DNA of 64,000 bases. Origin: Alphaproteobacteria bacterium (GTDB lineage: Bacteria > Pseudomonadota > Alphaproteobacteria > Puniceispirillales > UBA1172). A model generated the notes under the pieces. It searched no databases. It saw only the letters and a list, made by a program, of their open reading frames with translations, and had not been told where the DNA came from. The DNA lies in contig JADHOM010000006.1 of assembly GCA_016778985.1 (NCBI GenBank), forward strand, positions 29,530 to 93,529, in the 5' to 3' direction. Every line of letters starts with the position of its first letter. Within the stretch, counting starts at the first letter, position 1. This document shows positions 1-9,378 of the stretch, piece by piece. The position numbers were made by a program, and so were the translations under genes.

Positions 1-1251
1 TACTGCCCGTCGCCGTAATTGATTAAGATAACGGGCTGATAGAACCGAAAAATAGCGATTTTTGACATTAAGCTCCAAGCTATCTAGATCAGGTAAATCC
101 AGTTTCGGGGCTTGTTTTTCACAGATCATAAACGCTGCCATGCCTTCTTTATAAGATACCACCTCACTGATCATGCCAGTATCAAGCGGCGCAACCAAAT
201 CGCGCAATTCAGGGGCAAGGCTATATAGCGGCAGAATGCCTAAATCAAATGGCATGCCAGAGCCATAAGATTGATGCAAGGCTTGTAAGTCACTACAGGT
301 TGATATATCCGCTGTCTCTCTTTTAATCTTGGCAGCGGCTTCCAGTCGATCGGCATCATCGGTTGTGGCTAGCGGGTATAGCAATCGGGTTATCGAAATA
401 CGCGTTTCCATCGGGTCAGCCAAGCCGTTTTGTCGCTTGCCGCTTAGCCTATATATCAAGATAGCACCATCACGGTCGATTGGGTCTGTGATATCTCCGG
501 GTTGCATAGGCATGATAATGTCAGCCAATTCTGGATCAAGTGTTTTGACCAACACCCAGCCAATATTACCGCCAATATTGGCACTGCCTGATACCGAATA
601 TTGTTGTGCGATACGGCCAAAATCGGCACCTTGCCTGATCGCTTTTACCATCTGATTAGCAAGGTTTATGGTGGCCGCATAGTTTCTGCCAGGTTCAGGT
701 AGCAGAACAATTTCGTCTAAATTAATATGTGGCTCAGCAATATTTTGCTCAAGCTGTTGGCGTTCTTTTTCGGCTTCACTGCGGGCATTTGAAAATTGAC
801 CATCAAAGCGACCATTAATGATAGATGCCCATAGAATATCAGCCTTGAACTTTCGCTTAATGACGTCACGAGGAATATTAAGCTCCTGCAAGACAGCATC
901 TGGATTTTCACCGTTTTGGGAAAAGGTTTGATTCACAAGAATGTCAGCATTGTCCTCAACAGCCTGCATCTGGCTGCCTAAAAATTGCTCACCAGTTGCT
1001 ATTTTTATCTGATCATCAATGAGCATTTGCAACACGTCACGATCAATTTGTGCTTGATTATCAGACGTTATCTGAATGCCGGTTGTTTTAATCAGCATAT
1101 TGCGTCGCTCATTGAGGTCATGGCTTGTAATGGGAACACCGTCAACGGTGGCAATGACTTCGATAGAGGTAGCGGCACTTGCCACCGTGGAGACAATCAG
1201 CATGATCATGCTGATGATCCAGGGCTTGGCTGATGTATAAAGCTGTTGCAT
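1..1251 (-). CDS. surA: Periplasmic chaperone/peptidyl-prolyl isomerase SurA (3' end outside window)
   Basis: The product is a periplasmic folding factor for outer-membrane proteins. I translated this frame by hand: it is open from an ATG at 1251 to base 1 (417 codons) and runs off the window. Residues 1 to about 26 form a signal peptide ending near VASAA. A SurA N-terminal chaperone domain follows, then a parvulin domain at about residues 180-270 with the typical DFG..A..YS and GG.IGWV segments. A second parvulin-like part begins before the edge. It lies 12 bases downstream of lptG on the same strand and probably shares its transcript. In many alphaproteobacteria lptD separates lptG from surA; here it is absent. 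Identity as SurA is well supported; the C-terminus is unseen. Confidence 0.88.
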   Translation of the reverse strand, partial: MQQLYTSAKPWIISMIMLIVSTVASAATSIEVIATVDGVPITSHDLNERRNMLIKTTGIQITSDNQAQIDRDVLQMLIDDQIKIATGEQFLGSQMQAVEDNADILVNQTFSQNGENPDAVLQELNIPRDVIKRKFKADILWASIINGRFDGQFSNARSEAEKERQQLEQNIAEPHINLDEIVLLPEPGRNYAATINLANQMVKAIRQGADFGRIAQQYSVSGSANIGGNIGWVLVKTLDPELADIIMPMQPGDITDPIDRDGAILIYRLSGKRQNGLADPMETRISITRLLYPLATTDDADRLEAAAKIKRETADISTCSDLQALHQSYGSGMPFDLGILPLYSLAPELRDLVAPLDTGMISEVVSYKEGMAAFMICEKQAPKLDLPDLDSLELNVKNRYFSVLSARYLNQLRRRAV

Positions 1252-1263
1252 ATTATATCCCAT

Positions 1264-2370
1264 TTAAGCGTTTTGATCCGCTTTCATTAATGAACCTAGT
1301 CCGATCAGGGTTACAATGAAACCTGGCGCAAATCCGACAATGATTGGCGGTAGACGTCCAGATGTCCCAAACACATACATAATATCCTTGAAGATATAAA
1401 ATCCAAGTGCAGAAATCATTGCCACCATAATTATACTTAATTTTCTTCTTCGCCCTTTGTATAATAGGCCATGATGGCCAGCAATCATAATCATACCAAT
1501 CAAAACAATCGGCAACGATAATTGATAATAGAAATATGATCTATGGCCGAGGCTATTCAAACCCGCATTTTCTAACACACCAATATAATTCCACAGTTTC
1601 AACAAGGATATCGCTTCCGGCTTTTTATTTGAGTTGGTCAGATCAGCGGCATTAAGCGATGATGGAAAAGATATGATATCAAGTGGAATAATGGCACCAT
1701 CCTTAAGTAAGACTTTGCCGCCTTTAAGTTGCCACCGATTATTTTCAAACCATAATTGATCAGGGAGGTAATGCGATAACCATTTGTTATCAATATCAAA
1801 ACGGTAAAGCTCACCATTTTCCATATTCAAATTAGACTGGTTTAGTCGGCTGCCACTAACAATAATATTCTGTCCAGATAAATTATCCTTGAGCCAAATG
1901 CCTTCTGTCGATACAGACAGACTGCGCCCTGTTGAGCCAAAGTTTTGTTCTTCTAGCGCCGCATATCTATTATTTGTGGCTGAGGAAATGGGGTCAACAA
2001 CAATCATCAGAATAAGGCTGAGTGTGATTGCACAAACGATGGGGCCGATGATGAGTTTGCTGACCGAAAGACCAGCCGAGCGGGCGACGATGATTTCATT
2101 TTTATTGCTAAGTCTGTAAAAGCTGATTAATGAGCCAAACATAACCGCAAATGGTAGCAGAAACGGCAAGCTAGACGGAAACTTTAAAAACGCCATTGAT
2201 ATCGCCGTCACCGAGGATATCGCCTCTTTATTGGCGCTTCGGCGCATCAGCTCAGCTGTATCAATCAGATTGATAATCAATGCCAACACAAGCCAAACCA
2301 TCAGCACATGAACCAGAGCATGCCGAAACAAATAGAATGCTAGAATGCGCGATAGACCAAATCTGCTCAT
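1264..2370 (-). CDS. lptG: LPS export ABC transporter permease LptG
   Basis: LptG is the inner-membrane permease that, with LptF and LptB, extracts lipopolysaccharide from the inner membrane and pushes it along the Lpt bridge. The protein has the YjgP/YjgQ layout: two N-terminal helices, a further pair at about residues 55-130, a periplasmic jellyroll-like region at about 135-270, and three C-terminal helices. I chose the ATG at 2370 (368 aa). It makes an ATGA overlap with the lptF stop and has an AAGGAG about 10 bases upstream. The longer frame starting at 2403 would overlap lptF by 37 bases without need. It is translationally coupled to lptF and followed closely by surA. Confidence 0.92.
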   Translation of the reverse strand: MSRFGLSRILAFYLFRHALVHVLMVWLVLALIINLIDTAELMRRSANKEAISSVTAISMAFLKFPSSLPFLLPFAVMFGSLISFYRLSNKNEIIVARSAGLSVSKLIIGPIVCAITLSLILMIVVDPISSATNNRYAALEEQNFGSTGRSLSVSTEGIWLKDNLSGQNIIVSGSRLNQSNLNMENGELYRFDIDNKWLSHYLPDQLWFENNRWQLKGGKVLLKDGAIIPLDIISFPSSLNAADLTNSNKKPEAISLLKLWNYIGVLENAGLNSLGHRSYFYYQLSLPIVLIGMIMIAGHHGLLYKGRRRKLSIIMVAMISALGFYIFKDIMYVFGTSGRLPPIIVGFAPGFIVTLIGLGSLMKADQNA

Positions 2371-3458
2371 GCTGGTTGCGCTCCTTTCATCCAAGGTTGC
2401 CATAATAAAAGGGAGCTGACGATGAGCGGCAGAAAGATGATGATATACATCAATGGAAATAGCGACGGTACCGCAACCGTCAGACTTCTCGATGTAATTA
2501 AGGCGACTTCACCGAGCAGCGTTAACACTGTCACTATGGCAATTTGTGTCCAGTAATGTGAGCGTTGATATTGGCTCCGCATAAAAACTGCTAATGCCAT
2601 CATGATTAATGGCAAGCCGATGAGTGGTGCGGTAATCCGAAAATGACCTTCTGCGCGCATTTCTCTGCGATATTGATCAGTCGCCGCATCAGCAAATAAA
2701 AGCTCAGCAATAGACATTTCATTATAATCTTTTGTTCGCTCACTGCTTTCACTTTTGCTTTCAACAATACGCAACTGATAGGTCTCAAACTCAAGAATGA
2801 CGGCCTTTTTTGATGTGCTAGTAAACTCTGTTCTAATGCCGTTGAATAAATAGATAACGGGAGTTTGATCGGTAATTGAAACCGTGGCTTTATCAGCATG
2901 AATTTCAATTGTTGTTTCGGGGTTTCGATTATCATGGATGAAGATATCCTGAAAAACATTCTCGCTTTCTTTGTCATTGATATATATCGTCAATCCTTTG
3001 CTGATATCGGTAAAGACACCTGGCTGTAAGATCACGATCGGGGCGGCAGCCCGCAGATTAGCCATAACATTTTTATAATAATTATATGTCATTGGAATAA
3101 TGATTGCCGAGTTTACAATCAGAAACACCGTTAATACTAACCCCATCAGAAGTGGCCCTAAGCCAATACGAAATGGCGAGAAACCAGACGCTTTCATAGC
3201 AATCAGCTCTTTATCCTGTTGCATGCGAGATAACACAATGGTTGTTCCAATCGTCGCGCTTATGGGCAAAATAATAAGCAGCCAAAAAGGGATAGCCGCC
3301 ATAGTCACTTTGATAAAGTCAATGAATAAGGCGCCCTTATTGACGAGCAATTCAACTAATCGCAACGTCTGACCTAGCCAAACAATGCCAATAATAGCCA
3401 GACTTGTCATGACTAATGTCACAACGCATTGCCGGAAAATATAAAAGGTGAGCACCAT
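2367..3458 (-). CDS. lptF: LPS export ABC transporter permease LptF
   Basis: LptF is the partner permease of LptG in the LptB2FG lipopolysaccharide extractor of the inner membrane. It is about 363 residues, the usual family length, with hydrophobic segments near residues 8-28, 50-75 and 95-120, a central periplasmic domain, and three C-terminal helices. An in-frame TTG lies nine bases upstream at 3467. I prefer the ATG at 3458 because family members begin just before the first helix (YIFRQ). The gene is transcribed away from pepA, a common alphaproteobacterial arrangement, and its stop overlaps the lptG start by ATGA. Identification rests on the paired order and the membrane layout. Confidence 0.92.
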   Translation of the reverse strand: MVLTFYIFRQCVVTLVMTSLAIIGIVWLGQTLRLVELLVNKGALFIDFIKVTMAAIPFWLLIILPISATIGTTIVLSRMQQDKELIAMKASGFSPFRIGLGPLLMGLVLTVFLIVNSAIIIPMTYNYYKNVMANLRAAAPIVILQPGVFTDISKGLTIYINDKESENVFQDIFIHDNRNPETTIEIHADKATVSITDQTPVIYLFNGIRTEFTSTSKKAVILEFETYQLRIVESKSESSERTKDYNEMSIAELLFADAATDQYRREMRAEGHFRITAPLIGLPLIMMALAVFMRSQYQRSHYWTQIAIVTVLTLLGEVALITSRSLTVAVPSLFPLMYIIIFLPLIVSSLLLWQPWMKGAQPA

Positions 3459-3594
3459 TATGATCAATAACCCTTAAGGTTTATGCCAATAAAATTGAAG
3501 GCAATCATCTTGCCGTTGCATTTTTTCAATCTATCCACAATATTAACATTAGCCAACTTATCAAAAAACAGTTCAAATCAATAAGGATTTTTTT

Positions 3595-5073
3595 ATGACC
3601 TCTCGGATTACTATACAATTTACCGCAAAGCAGGATGCCCCATCTTATCCTCTCATCCTCTTAGTATCAGCAAAAAAAGGCATCGCTTCATTAGAACCTG
3701 CAGGTCTGGCCATAAATGATAGCCTCAATGGTGCCATCTCACGGGCTATCACAGAAGCCGAGTTTAAGGCTGATGCTGGTGATGATTTGGTCATTCGTGC
3801 CGCTGAAGGCACAGTGCTTCTCGTTGGCATGGGGGCAAAGGCAGATTTAGGCATGGCTAGTGAGCATCTAGGCGGGCATATCGCGTCTGCCCTTAACCGC
3901 GCCAAGCTAAAGGACGCAACTTTATATGCGGCTGAGACGACAGCAGAATGGCTGGCTAGCATTGCCCATGGTGCTCATTTAGCTGGCTATCATTTCTCCC
4001 GCTATTTCACCAAGGGGAAAGCCGCTAAACCAACGATATCGACGCTCAATATTGCCGCTGACGATAAGGATGCGGTCACCCAAGCTTATATGCGTTATGC
4101 TGGCATTGCTGAGGGCGTCTTTCTGGCACGTGATCTGGTTAGTGAGCCGTCGAATGTTCTGTTTCCGGCTGAATATGCCAACCGCTGTCTAGCATTGGCT
4201 GATGCCGGATGTGAGGTCACCGTGCTTGATGAGAAGCAAATGGCAGAGCAAGGCATGCGATTGCTATTATCGGTAGGTCAGGGCAGTGAGCGTGAATCGC
4301 GAATGGTTGTCATGCGCTGGAATGGTGGCGGCACAGAAGCCCCGTTGGCGCTGATCGGTAAAGGCGTTTGCTTTGATACTGGTGGCATTTCTATCAAACC
4401 TGCTGGCGGCATGGAAGACATGAAATGGGATATGGGTGGATCGGCCGCCGTTGTTGGTGCGATGCGCGCCATTGCTGGGGCTGGCATTAAAAGAAATGTT
4501 ATTGGTCTGGTTGGTCTGGTTGAAAATATGCCAGATGGTAAGGCCATTAAACCGGGTGATGTTGTCACTTCTATGTCTGGCCAGACGGTTGAGATTATCA
4601 ATACGGATGCCGAAGGCCGGTTGGTGCTGGCGGATGTTATTACCTATGCCCAAAAGCATTATAAGCCTGCGGCAATGATAGACTTGGCGACCTTGACAGG
4701 AGCTATATTAGTATCTTTAGGACAGATTCAATCAGGATTATTTGCGAATAACGACAGGCTGGCTAACGCCATTGCAAGTTCTGCCTCTGCAACGGGTGAA
4801 AATACGTGGCGGATGCCGCTTGGTGATGATTATCATAAGCTCATCAAGTCAAAAATTGCCGACATGAAGAATATTGGCGGCCGCTATGGTGGTTCTATCA
4901 CGGCAGCATGTTTTCTTGAACGCTTTGTTGAAAATAATACACCTTGGGCGCATCTCGACATTGCTGGAATGGCATGGTCAGATAAAGCCAAGCCAACTAC
5001 ACCCGCAGGCGGAACAGGATATGGCGTTAAATTGCTCACCCATCTGGCTGAACATTTTGAGCCATCATCATAA
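3595..5073 (+). CDS. pepA: Leucyl aminopeptidase (M17)
   Basis: This is a cytosolic two-metal aminopeptidase of family M17 that removes N-terminal residues from peptides. At 492 residues it matches the family. The N-terminal macro-like domain spans about residues 1-165 and the catalytic domain the rest. The metal-site segments are visible: KGVCFDTGGISIKP near residue 258 and the signature NTDAEGRLVLAD near 340. The ATG at 3595 follows an AAGGA, with a T-run as spacer. The next gene is holC, 18 bases downstream; this pepA-holC pairing is widespread in proteobacteria and suggests one transcript. lptF diverges upstream, so the promoter lies within the 136 bases between them. Confidence 0.96.
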   Translation: MTSRITIQFTAKQDAPSYPLILLVSAKKGIASLEPAGLAINDSLNGAISRAITEAEFKADAGDDLVIRAAEGTVLLVGMGAKADLGMASEHLGGHIASALNRAKLKDATLYAAETTAEWLASIAHGAHLAGYHFSRYFTKGKAAKPTISTLNIAADDKDAVTQAYMRYAGIAEGVFLARDLVSEPSNVLFPAEYANRCLALADAGCEVTVLDEKQMAEQGMRLLLSVGQGSERESRMVVMRWNGGGTEAPLALIGKGVCFDTGGISIKPAGGMEDMKWDMGGSAAVVGAMRAIAGAGIKRNVIGLVGLVENMPDGKAIKPGDVVTSMSGQTVEIINTDAEGRLVLADVITYAQKHYKPAAMIDLATLTGAILVSLGQIQSGLFANNDRLANAIASSASATGENTWRMPLGDDYHKLIKSKIADMKNIGGRYGGSITAACFLERFVENNTPWAHLDIAGMAWSDKAKPTTPAGGTGYGVKLLTHLAEHFEPSS

Positions 5074-5091
5074 GGGGATTATGGAGGAATT

Positions 5092-5574
5092 ATGGCGGCG
5101 CAGATCGCATTTTATCAGTTGCAGTCACGTTCTGTTCAGGATGTGTTGCCGTCCTTGTTGCAAAAGACGCGTGATGCCGGCAAATTGGCGGAGATCATTG
5201 CCCCCGAATCTATCCATAATGACTTGAGCCAAGCAATCTGGACAGCACAGCCTGATAGCTGGTTGCCGCATGGTATTGTTGGCCGTGATGATGACCCCGA
5301 CAGGTCAGGCTGCCCAATCTGGATTATGACCCAAGCAACAGCAACAACAAAAACATCAGATAGCGAACCCTTTCGCTTCTATGTTGATGGTCTACTGCCG
5401 ACAACTGATACTAATTCCAATGCTATTTCAGGGCGGGTTTTTATTATTTTTGATGGTCATAATGATGCAAATCTTCGGGCGGCGCGACAGGCGTGGAAAT
5501 CATGGCGCGAAACGGATCATGAATTGAGCTATTTTGAGCAAGATGATGAAAAAGGATGGGTTAAAAAGTTCTAA
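5092..5574 (+). CDS. holC: DNA polymerase III chi subunit
   Basis: HolC (chi) belongs to the clamp-loader assembly and links it to single-strand binding protein. The 160-residue product starts with the family pattern IAFYQL, followed by a short helix-rich region with VLPSLLQK and the segment WLPHG. The C-terminal half contains FIIFDGHND. A near-consensus GGAGGAATT precedes the ATG at 5092. Its position directly after pepA supports the call, since pepA-holC is a conserved neighbourhood. Chi is a poorly conserved protein, so context carries part of the weight. Confidence 0.88.
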   Translation: MAAQIAFYQLQSRSVQDVLPSLLQKTRDAGKLAEIIAPESIHNDLSQAIWTAQPDSWLPHGIVGRDDDPDRSGCPIWIMTQATATTKTSDSEPFRFYVDGLLPTTDTNSNAISGRVFIIFDGHNDANLRAARQAWKSWRETDHELSYFEQDDEKGWVKKF

Positions 5575-5661
5575 CCTTCGGTTAATTATCTTGCCTTTGC
5601 CAATAGGCTTTCCTATAAGGCACTGATTAACGCCTTATTCCATATATCGAAAGGATTACCA

Positions 5662-6084
5662 ATGGCTCTCGAACGTACATTTTCAATTATTAAGCCAGAT
5701 GCCACGCGCCGCAACCTCACTGGTGCTGTTATTGCCAGACTAGAGGAAGGTGGGCTCCGTGTTGTGGCACAAAAGCGCATACATATGACACGCGATCAGG
5801 CTGAAGGGTTCTATGCTGTTCACAAAGAACGTCCATTTTTTAATGACTTGGTATCGTTCATGATTTCGGGCCCAGTTGTTGTGCAGGTGCTTGAAGGTGA
5901 AAATGCGGTAGCCCGCAATCGTGAGATTATGGGTGCGACTAACCCTGCTGATGCGGATGCTGGTACCATCCGTAAAGACTTCGCTGAGAGCATTGAAGCC
6001 AATTCTGTGCATGGCTCAGATAGTCTTGAAAATGCTAATATTGAGATTGATTTCTTTTTCAAAGCTGATGAGATTGTTGGCTAA
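5662..6084 (+). CDS. ndk: Nucleoside diphosphate kinase
   Basis: Ndk transfers the gamma-phosphate from ATP to nucleoside diphosphates through a phosphohistidine, balancing NTP and dNTP pools in the cytosol. The 140-residue length is standard. The catalytic histidine lies in NSVHGSDS near residue 117. The nucleotide-binding residues are in TFSIIKPDA at the N-terminus and in the central ATNPADA.GTIR segment. The ATG at 5662 follows AAGGATTACC. A strong hairpin terminates the transcript downstream. It stands alone between holC and the leftward coxIV-like and pur genes. Confidence 0.97.
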   Translation: MALERTFSIIKPDATRRNLTGAVIARLEEGGLRVVAQKRIHMTRDQAEGFYAVHKERPFFNDLVSFMISGPVVVQVLEGENAVARNREIMGATNPADADAGTIRKDFAESIEANSVHGSDSLENANIEIDFFFKADEIVG

Positions 6085-6121
6085 CTTCGCCGCACTCTTT
6101 GATAAGATTTGTAAGCATGCA

Positions 6122-6150
6122 AAAGGGGGCAAATTGCCCCCTTTATTATG
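6122..6150. terminator. Hairpin terminator after ndk
   Basis: AAAGGGGGC at 6122-6130 pairs with GCCCCCTTT at 6136-6144 around a five-base AAATT loop; the following bases are T- and A-rich. The arms carry A-runs and T-runs, so the hairpin could act in both directions. It separates the rightward ndk from the leftward purM-purN-coxIV-like group. Confidence 0.75.
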
Positions 6151-6189
6151 TTATGCTTTAGCCAAAGATAAAGGCCTTTCTTATTCTGT

Positions 6190-6321
6190 TTAGAGTAAGA
6201 AATAAGCCATTAGGATCAAAACTATGGCAATCAGAATGGCACTGTTGCGCATAAATCCCATAAAGTTTTTATAGACTTCTAGGTTTTGCTTCGACTGACT
6301 ATCAAAATTTGAAGTATCCAT
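6190..6321 (-). CDS. aa3-type cytochrome c oxidase subunit IV microprotein
   Basis: This is a 43-residue membrane microprotein, short enough to be missed by length cut-offs. It reads MDTSNFDSQSKQ, then an amphipathic stretch NLEVYKNFMGFMRNS, then one hydrophobic helix ending YFLL. This matches the bacterial aa3-type oxidase subunit IV family: a soluble head, a 'Y..FM' motif and a single membrane helix that packs against the oxidase core. A GAGGGGG lies a few bases upstream of the ATG at 6321. It sits 72 bases downstream of purN on the same strand, away from any oxidase operon. In many alphaproteobacteria this subunit is likewise encoded apart from ctaCDE. Its role in the oxidase is from family knowledge only. 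Confidence 0.72.
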   Translation of the reverse strand: MDTSNFDSQSKQNLEVYKNFMGFMRNSAILIAIVLILMAYFLL

Positions 6322-6393
6322 TATAACCCCCTCATGTATTCATCTACCAATTTATCAAACTGAGCAGATTTTGCACTAAAATAATGCCGCATC

Positions 6394-7080
6394 TTATGAC
6401 TCAGATGTGATATCTGCTATTGGCCACCGCATCTGATCATCGCCATTAATCACTCCGGGCAAGACGCCTGATATATTGATCGGCGTAATTTGCGCGCCGG
6501 ATAGATCAAACCTCAACAATCCTGTCGCCAAGGCGCCGATTATCATGGGATAGATGATATGTTCTTCCGAAAGCACCTTTGCCGCCAAGGTTGTTGCCGT
6601 ATCATTGGCATCAACAGCAACCGCTTTCTGCGCCAGTAATGGGCCATCATCAATCTTTGGAGTGACGATATGGACACTGCATCCATGCCATTTAGCCTCA
6701 TCTGATATAGCCCTTTGATGCGTGTCCAGCCCCTTATATGCAGGTAATAGTGACGGGTGAATATTAATGATTTTACCATAATAGCGCTGACAAAAATCGC
6801 CAGAAAGCACAGACATAAACCCCGCAAGACAAATGATATCGACATCTAATTGATCAATATGCTGCGCCAGAACATCCTCAAACGCCGCTCTGTTTTCATA
6901 TTCTGATTTATTGATAGCAAGCGTGTGTATCCCTGCCGCCGCCGCATGACTAAGCCCTTTTGCAGGATTATCAGCAATGACGCCTATAATTTCTGCGGGA
7001 ACATCAGCTTGCAACGTATATTCAATCAGCGCCTGCATATTACTGCCGCGGCTAGATATGAGGACAGCAAGTCTAAGCAT
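6394..7080 (-). CDS. purN: Phosphoribosylglycinamide formyltransferase
   Basis: PurN formylates GAR with 10-formyl-THF in the third step of de novo purine synthesis. The 228-residue protein has the nucleotide-binding start VLISSRGSNM, the catalytic segment NIHPSLLPAYKG with Asn and His near residue 108, and an SVHIVTP.IDDGP region containing the second catalytic Asp. About 30 residues beyond the usual core form a C-terminal tail rich in hydrophobic residues, which is common in alphaproteobacterial PurN. The start at 7080 lies three bases after the purM stop, so the two are co-transcribed and probably translationally linked. Confidence 0.95.
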   Translation of the reverse strand: MLRLAVLISSRGSNMQALIEYTLQADVPAEIIGVIADNPAKGLSHAAAAGIHTLAINKSEYENRAAFEDVLAQHIDQLDVDIICLAGFMSVLSGDFCQRYYGKIINIHPSLLPAYKGLDTHQRAISDEAKWHGCSVHIVTPKIDDGPLLAQKAVAVDANDTATTLAAKVLSEEHIIYPMIIGALATGLLRFDLSGAQITPINISGVLPGVINGDDQMRWPIADITSES

Positions 7081-7083
7081 TGG

Positions 7084-8178
7084 CTAAGATTTCTGCCATT
7101 GTTCCAAATCATGAAAACGGACAGGCGCATCATTTTCGCCACGTTCTGACAGCATCCCCAGCGTCCATGCGTCATAGCCAGCGGCAAGGATCATTTCCAT
7201 CACCTGCTTGCTATGCTTGGGATCAACCGTGACAATCATGCCAATGCCGCAGTTAAACGTCCGCAATAACTCCATGTCTTCGATCTGGCCAACATGTTGC
7301 ATCCAAGCGAATAATGGCGGTAGAGTCCAGCTCAGCATATCAATATCCAATGCCAGATCAGTGGCAAAAACGCGTTGCGGATTTTCGACTAATCCGCCGC
7401 CTGTAATATGCGAAATGGAGGTCACCAGATTGGCTTTCAGCAACGGCATCACAGCATTGGTGTAGATGGTTGTCGGCGCCAGGAACTGATCTGCTATAGT
7501 GTCATCGGAGGCAAAAGGCGCGGCATCAGATGGCGTCAGCCCTGTATGCTCAAGAAGCCGCCGCACCAGTGAGTATCCATTAGAATGAACCCCATTAGAA
7601 GCAATGGCAATCGCCACTTGCCCTGATGCGGTATGATCGGGGCTAAGCAATTTGCCGCGTTCCGCCGCGCCAACACAAAATCCTGCCAGATCAAAGCCGC
7701 CATTTGGATAAACCCCAGGCATCTCGGCGGTCTCACCCCCGATTAATGCCGCTCCAGCCATCAGACATCCATCGGCAATGCCGGCAATAACCGCAGCCGC
7801 CTGATCACCGTCAAGGGCGCCCGTAGCATAATAATCAAGGAAAAATAATGGCGCCGCGCCTTGGGCAAGAATATCATTTGCACACATGGCGACCAGATCA
7901 ATGCCTAAGCCGCGATATTGTCCGGCCTGTCTGGCCAGTTCTAGCTTAGTGCCAACGCCATCAGTTGCGGCAACCAAAATTGGATCAGAGAAACCAGCGG
8001 CTTTGAGATCAAATAACGCTCCAAAACCACCAAGCGCGCCATCTGCACCAGATCGTCTTGTGCGTTTGGCATCATCAGAAATGCGACCAATTAGTGCGTC
8101 TCCGGCATCAATATCAACACCTGCATCGCGATATGTCATGCCTGCTGTTTTCTGCACGTCGGATATGGTAACCTCCAT
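7084..8178 (-). CDS. purM: Phosphoribosylformylglycinamidine cyclo-ligase
   Basis: PurM closes the imidazole ring, converting FGAM and ATP to AIR in purine synthesis. The signature YRDAGVDIDAGDALI near the N-terminus, VAATDGVGTKL, and the later glycine-rich GGGLVEN.. segment are all present. From the first ATG it is 364 residues. The in-frame ATG 13 codons in (8139) would give a start close to that of other PurM proteins, so the true start is uncertain. purN follows immediately. The DUF2066 gene diverges only 38 bases upstream, so the two promoters must overlap. Confidence 0.95.
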   Translation of the reverse strand: MEVTISDVQKTAGMTYRDAGVDIDAGDALIGRISDDAKRTRRSGADGALGGFGALFDLKAAGFSDPILVAATDGVGTKLELARQAGQYRGLGIDLVAMCANDILAQGAAPLFFLDYYATGALDGDQAAAVIAGIADGCLMAGAALIGGETAEMPGVYPNGGFDLAGFCVGAAERGKLLSPDHTASGQVAIAIASNGVHSNGYSLVRRLLEHTGLTPSDAAPFASDDTIADQFLAPTTIYTNAVMPLLKANLVTSISHITGGGLVENPQRVFATDLALDIDMLSWTLPPLFAWMQHVGQIEDMELLRTFNCGIGMIVTVDPKHSKQVMEMILAAGYDAWTLGMLSERGENDAPVRFHDLEQWQKS

Positions 8179-8216
8179 AAAATAATATATTAAGCCTAGT
8201 CATAGAAGGTATCGAA

Positions 8217-9338
8217 ATGTTGGTCAAAGAGAAATCTTCAAATAGTGTCATTCTGAGTATAGTATTATTACTTACAGTGTTCACAATATCTGCACATGCT
8301 AACGAAGCTTGTGAAAATGAGGCGTTTCTCATTGCCAATCATCATGCCGAAGCTGAGGCCAGCACTGGCAATTTGGCACGTCAGCAGGCTACTGATGAAG
8401 CGCTTGAGACAGCATGGCTGAAGCTGATCAATCGGCTTGTTATTGCAGGCCAGGATATCACGCCCCTGTTGCAAATCGAACCAAATGATGTTGTTCTATA
8501 CACGAGCGTTCAAAACGAAACGGTTCTGACCTCGCGTTATATTGCTGATCTTGATTATTGTTTTGATCGGAAATTGGTGCGGCAGTTATTCCGCGAATAT
8601 GATATTGCTTATGCTGAGCTAATTTCTGACCGCATTATGCTGTTGCCGATCTTTATATCAGGAGATCGGACCAATCTATGGAAACAGCCTAATCCGTGGA
8701 AAAATACGCTTGAACGTATATTGCCTGACCACAATGGGCTGGTTCAACTGTCTATTCCATCAGGGCTTATTCTTGAACGCCGAATTACTGGCCAAGGCAT
8801 CATAGCTGACCCAAAGTCAGCTATAGCAACGGCGGCTAATCTGGACAATGTATCGATGGTGCTGTTGACATCTGCTCGCGTCACCATTGCATCTTCTGGA
8901 TTAGAGCTGGCGGTGACTGGCGGTCTTTATGACAGGGATGGCAATCAGCTTGCTGAACTGGAAGAAACAAGCTTGCCTATGACAAATAGCACGGATTTGC
9001 CCAGCCATCTTGATCAGCTCGGTCAGGATATGATTGCCAATATTGAGCAAGTCTGGCGGCAAGTGAACTTGGTTGATCTCAATGCACAAAATATGATGCG
9101 CCTGTCGGTTTCGATTACGAGCTTAGAGGAGTGGTTTCGGTTATTGAACCGTCTTGAAAACGTATCACCATTGGAAACTGTGCAATTGCGTCTGCTATCT
9201 GCCGATATGGCGGTGATGGATATCACAATTAACGGGTCGCTTGAGGCAATGGATTATGCGCTCGAACAATTAGGCTTTCGGATTGAGCCGAATCCAGATA
9301 CATCTGTTGGTGGATTTATTTTAATAAACCGAAACTAA
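8217..9338 (+). CDS. DUF2066 secreted protein
   Basis: This 373-residue protein has a clear signal peptide: a hydrophobic stretch SVILSIVLLLTVFTIS, then AHA, with predicted cleavage near residue 29. The mature part starts with a conserved-looking ATDEALETAWLKLINRL segment that resembles DUF2066. The last 100 residues look like a second small alpha/beta domain (SLEEWFRLLNRLE..). The function of DUF2066 is not known to me. It is commonly found next to purM and to DnaA-like Hda genes in alphaproteobacteria, and that order recurs here. GAAGG precedes the ATG. I regard the family call as likely, based on sequence and context. Confidence 0.7.
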   Translation: MLVKEKSSNSVILSIVLLLTVFTISAHANEACENEAFLIANHHAEAEASTGNLARQQATDEALETAWLKLINRLVIAGQDITPLLQIEPNDVVLYTSVQNETVLTSRYIADLDYCFDRKLVRQLFREYDIAYAELISDRIMLLPIFISGDRTNLWKQPNPWKNTLERILPDHNGLVQLSIPSGLILERRITGQGIIADPKSAIATAANLDNVSMVLLTSARVTIASSGLELAVTGGLYDRDGNQLAELEETSLPMTNSTDLPSHLDQLGQDMIANIEQVWRQVNLVDLNAQNMMRLSVSITSLEEWFRLLNRLENVSPLETVQLRLLSADMAVMDITINGSLEAMDYALEQLGFRIEPNPDTSVGGFILINRN

Positions 9339-9378
9339 TTCCTATATTTCAATCTATTCTACAAGCGATGCCGATAAA

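Noticed and set aside
985..1233. Rightward open frame inside surA
   Set aside because: It is antisense to the signal peptide and chaperone domain of surA, which has clear domain structure in its own frame.
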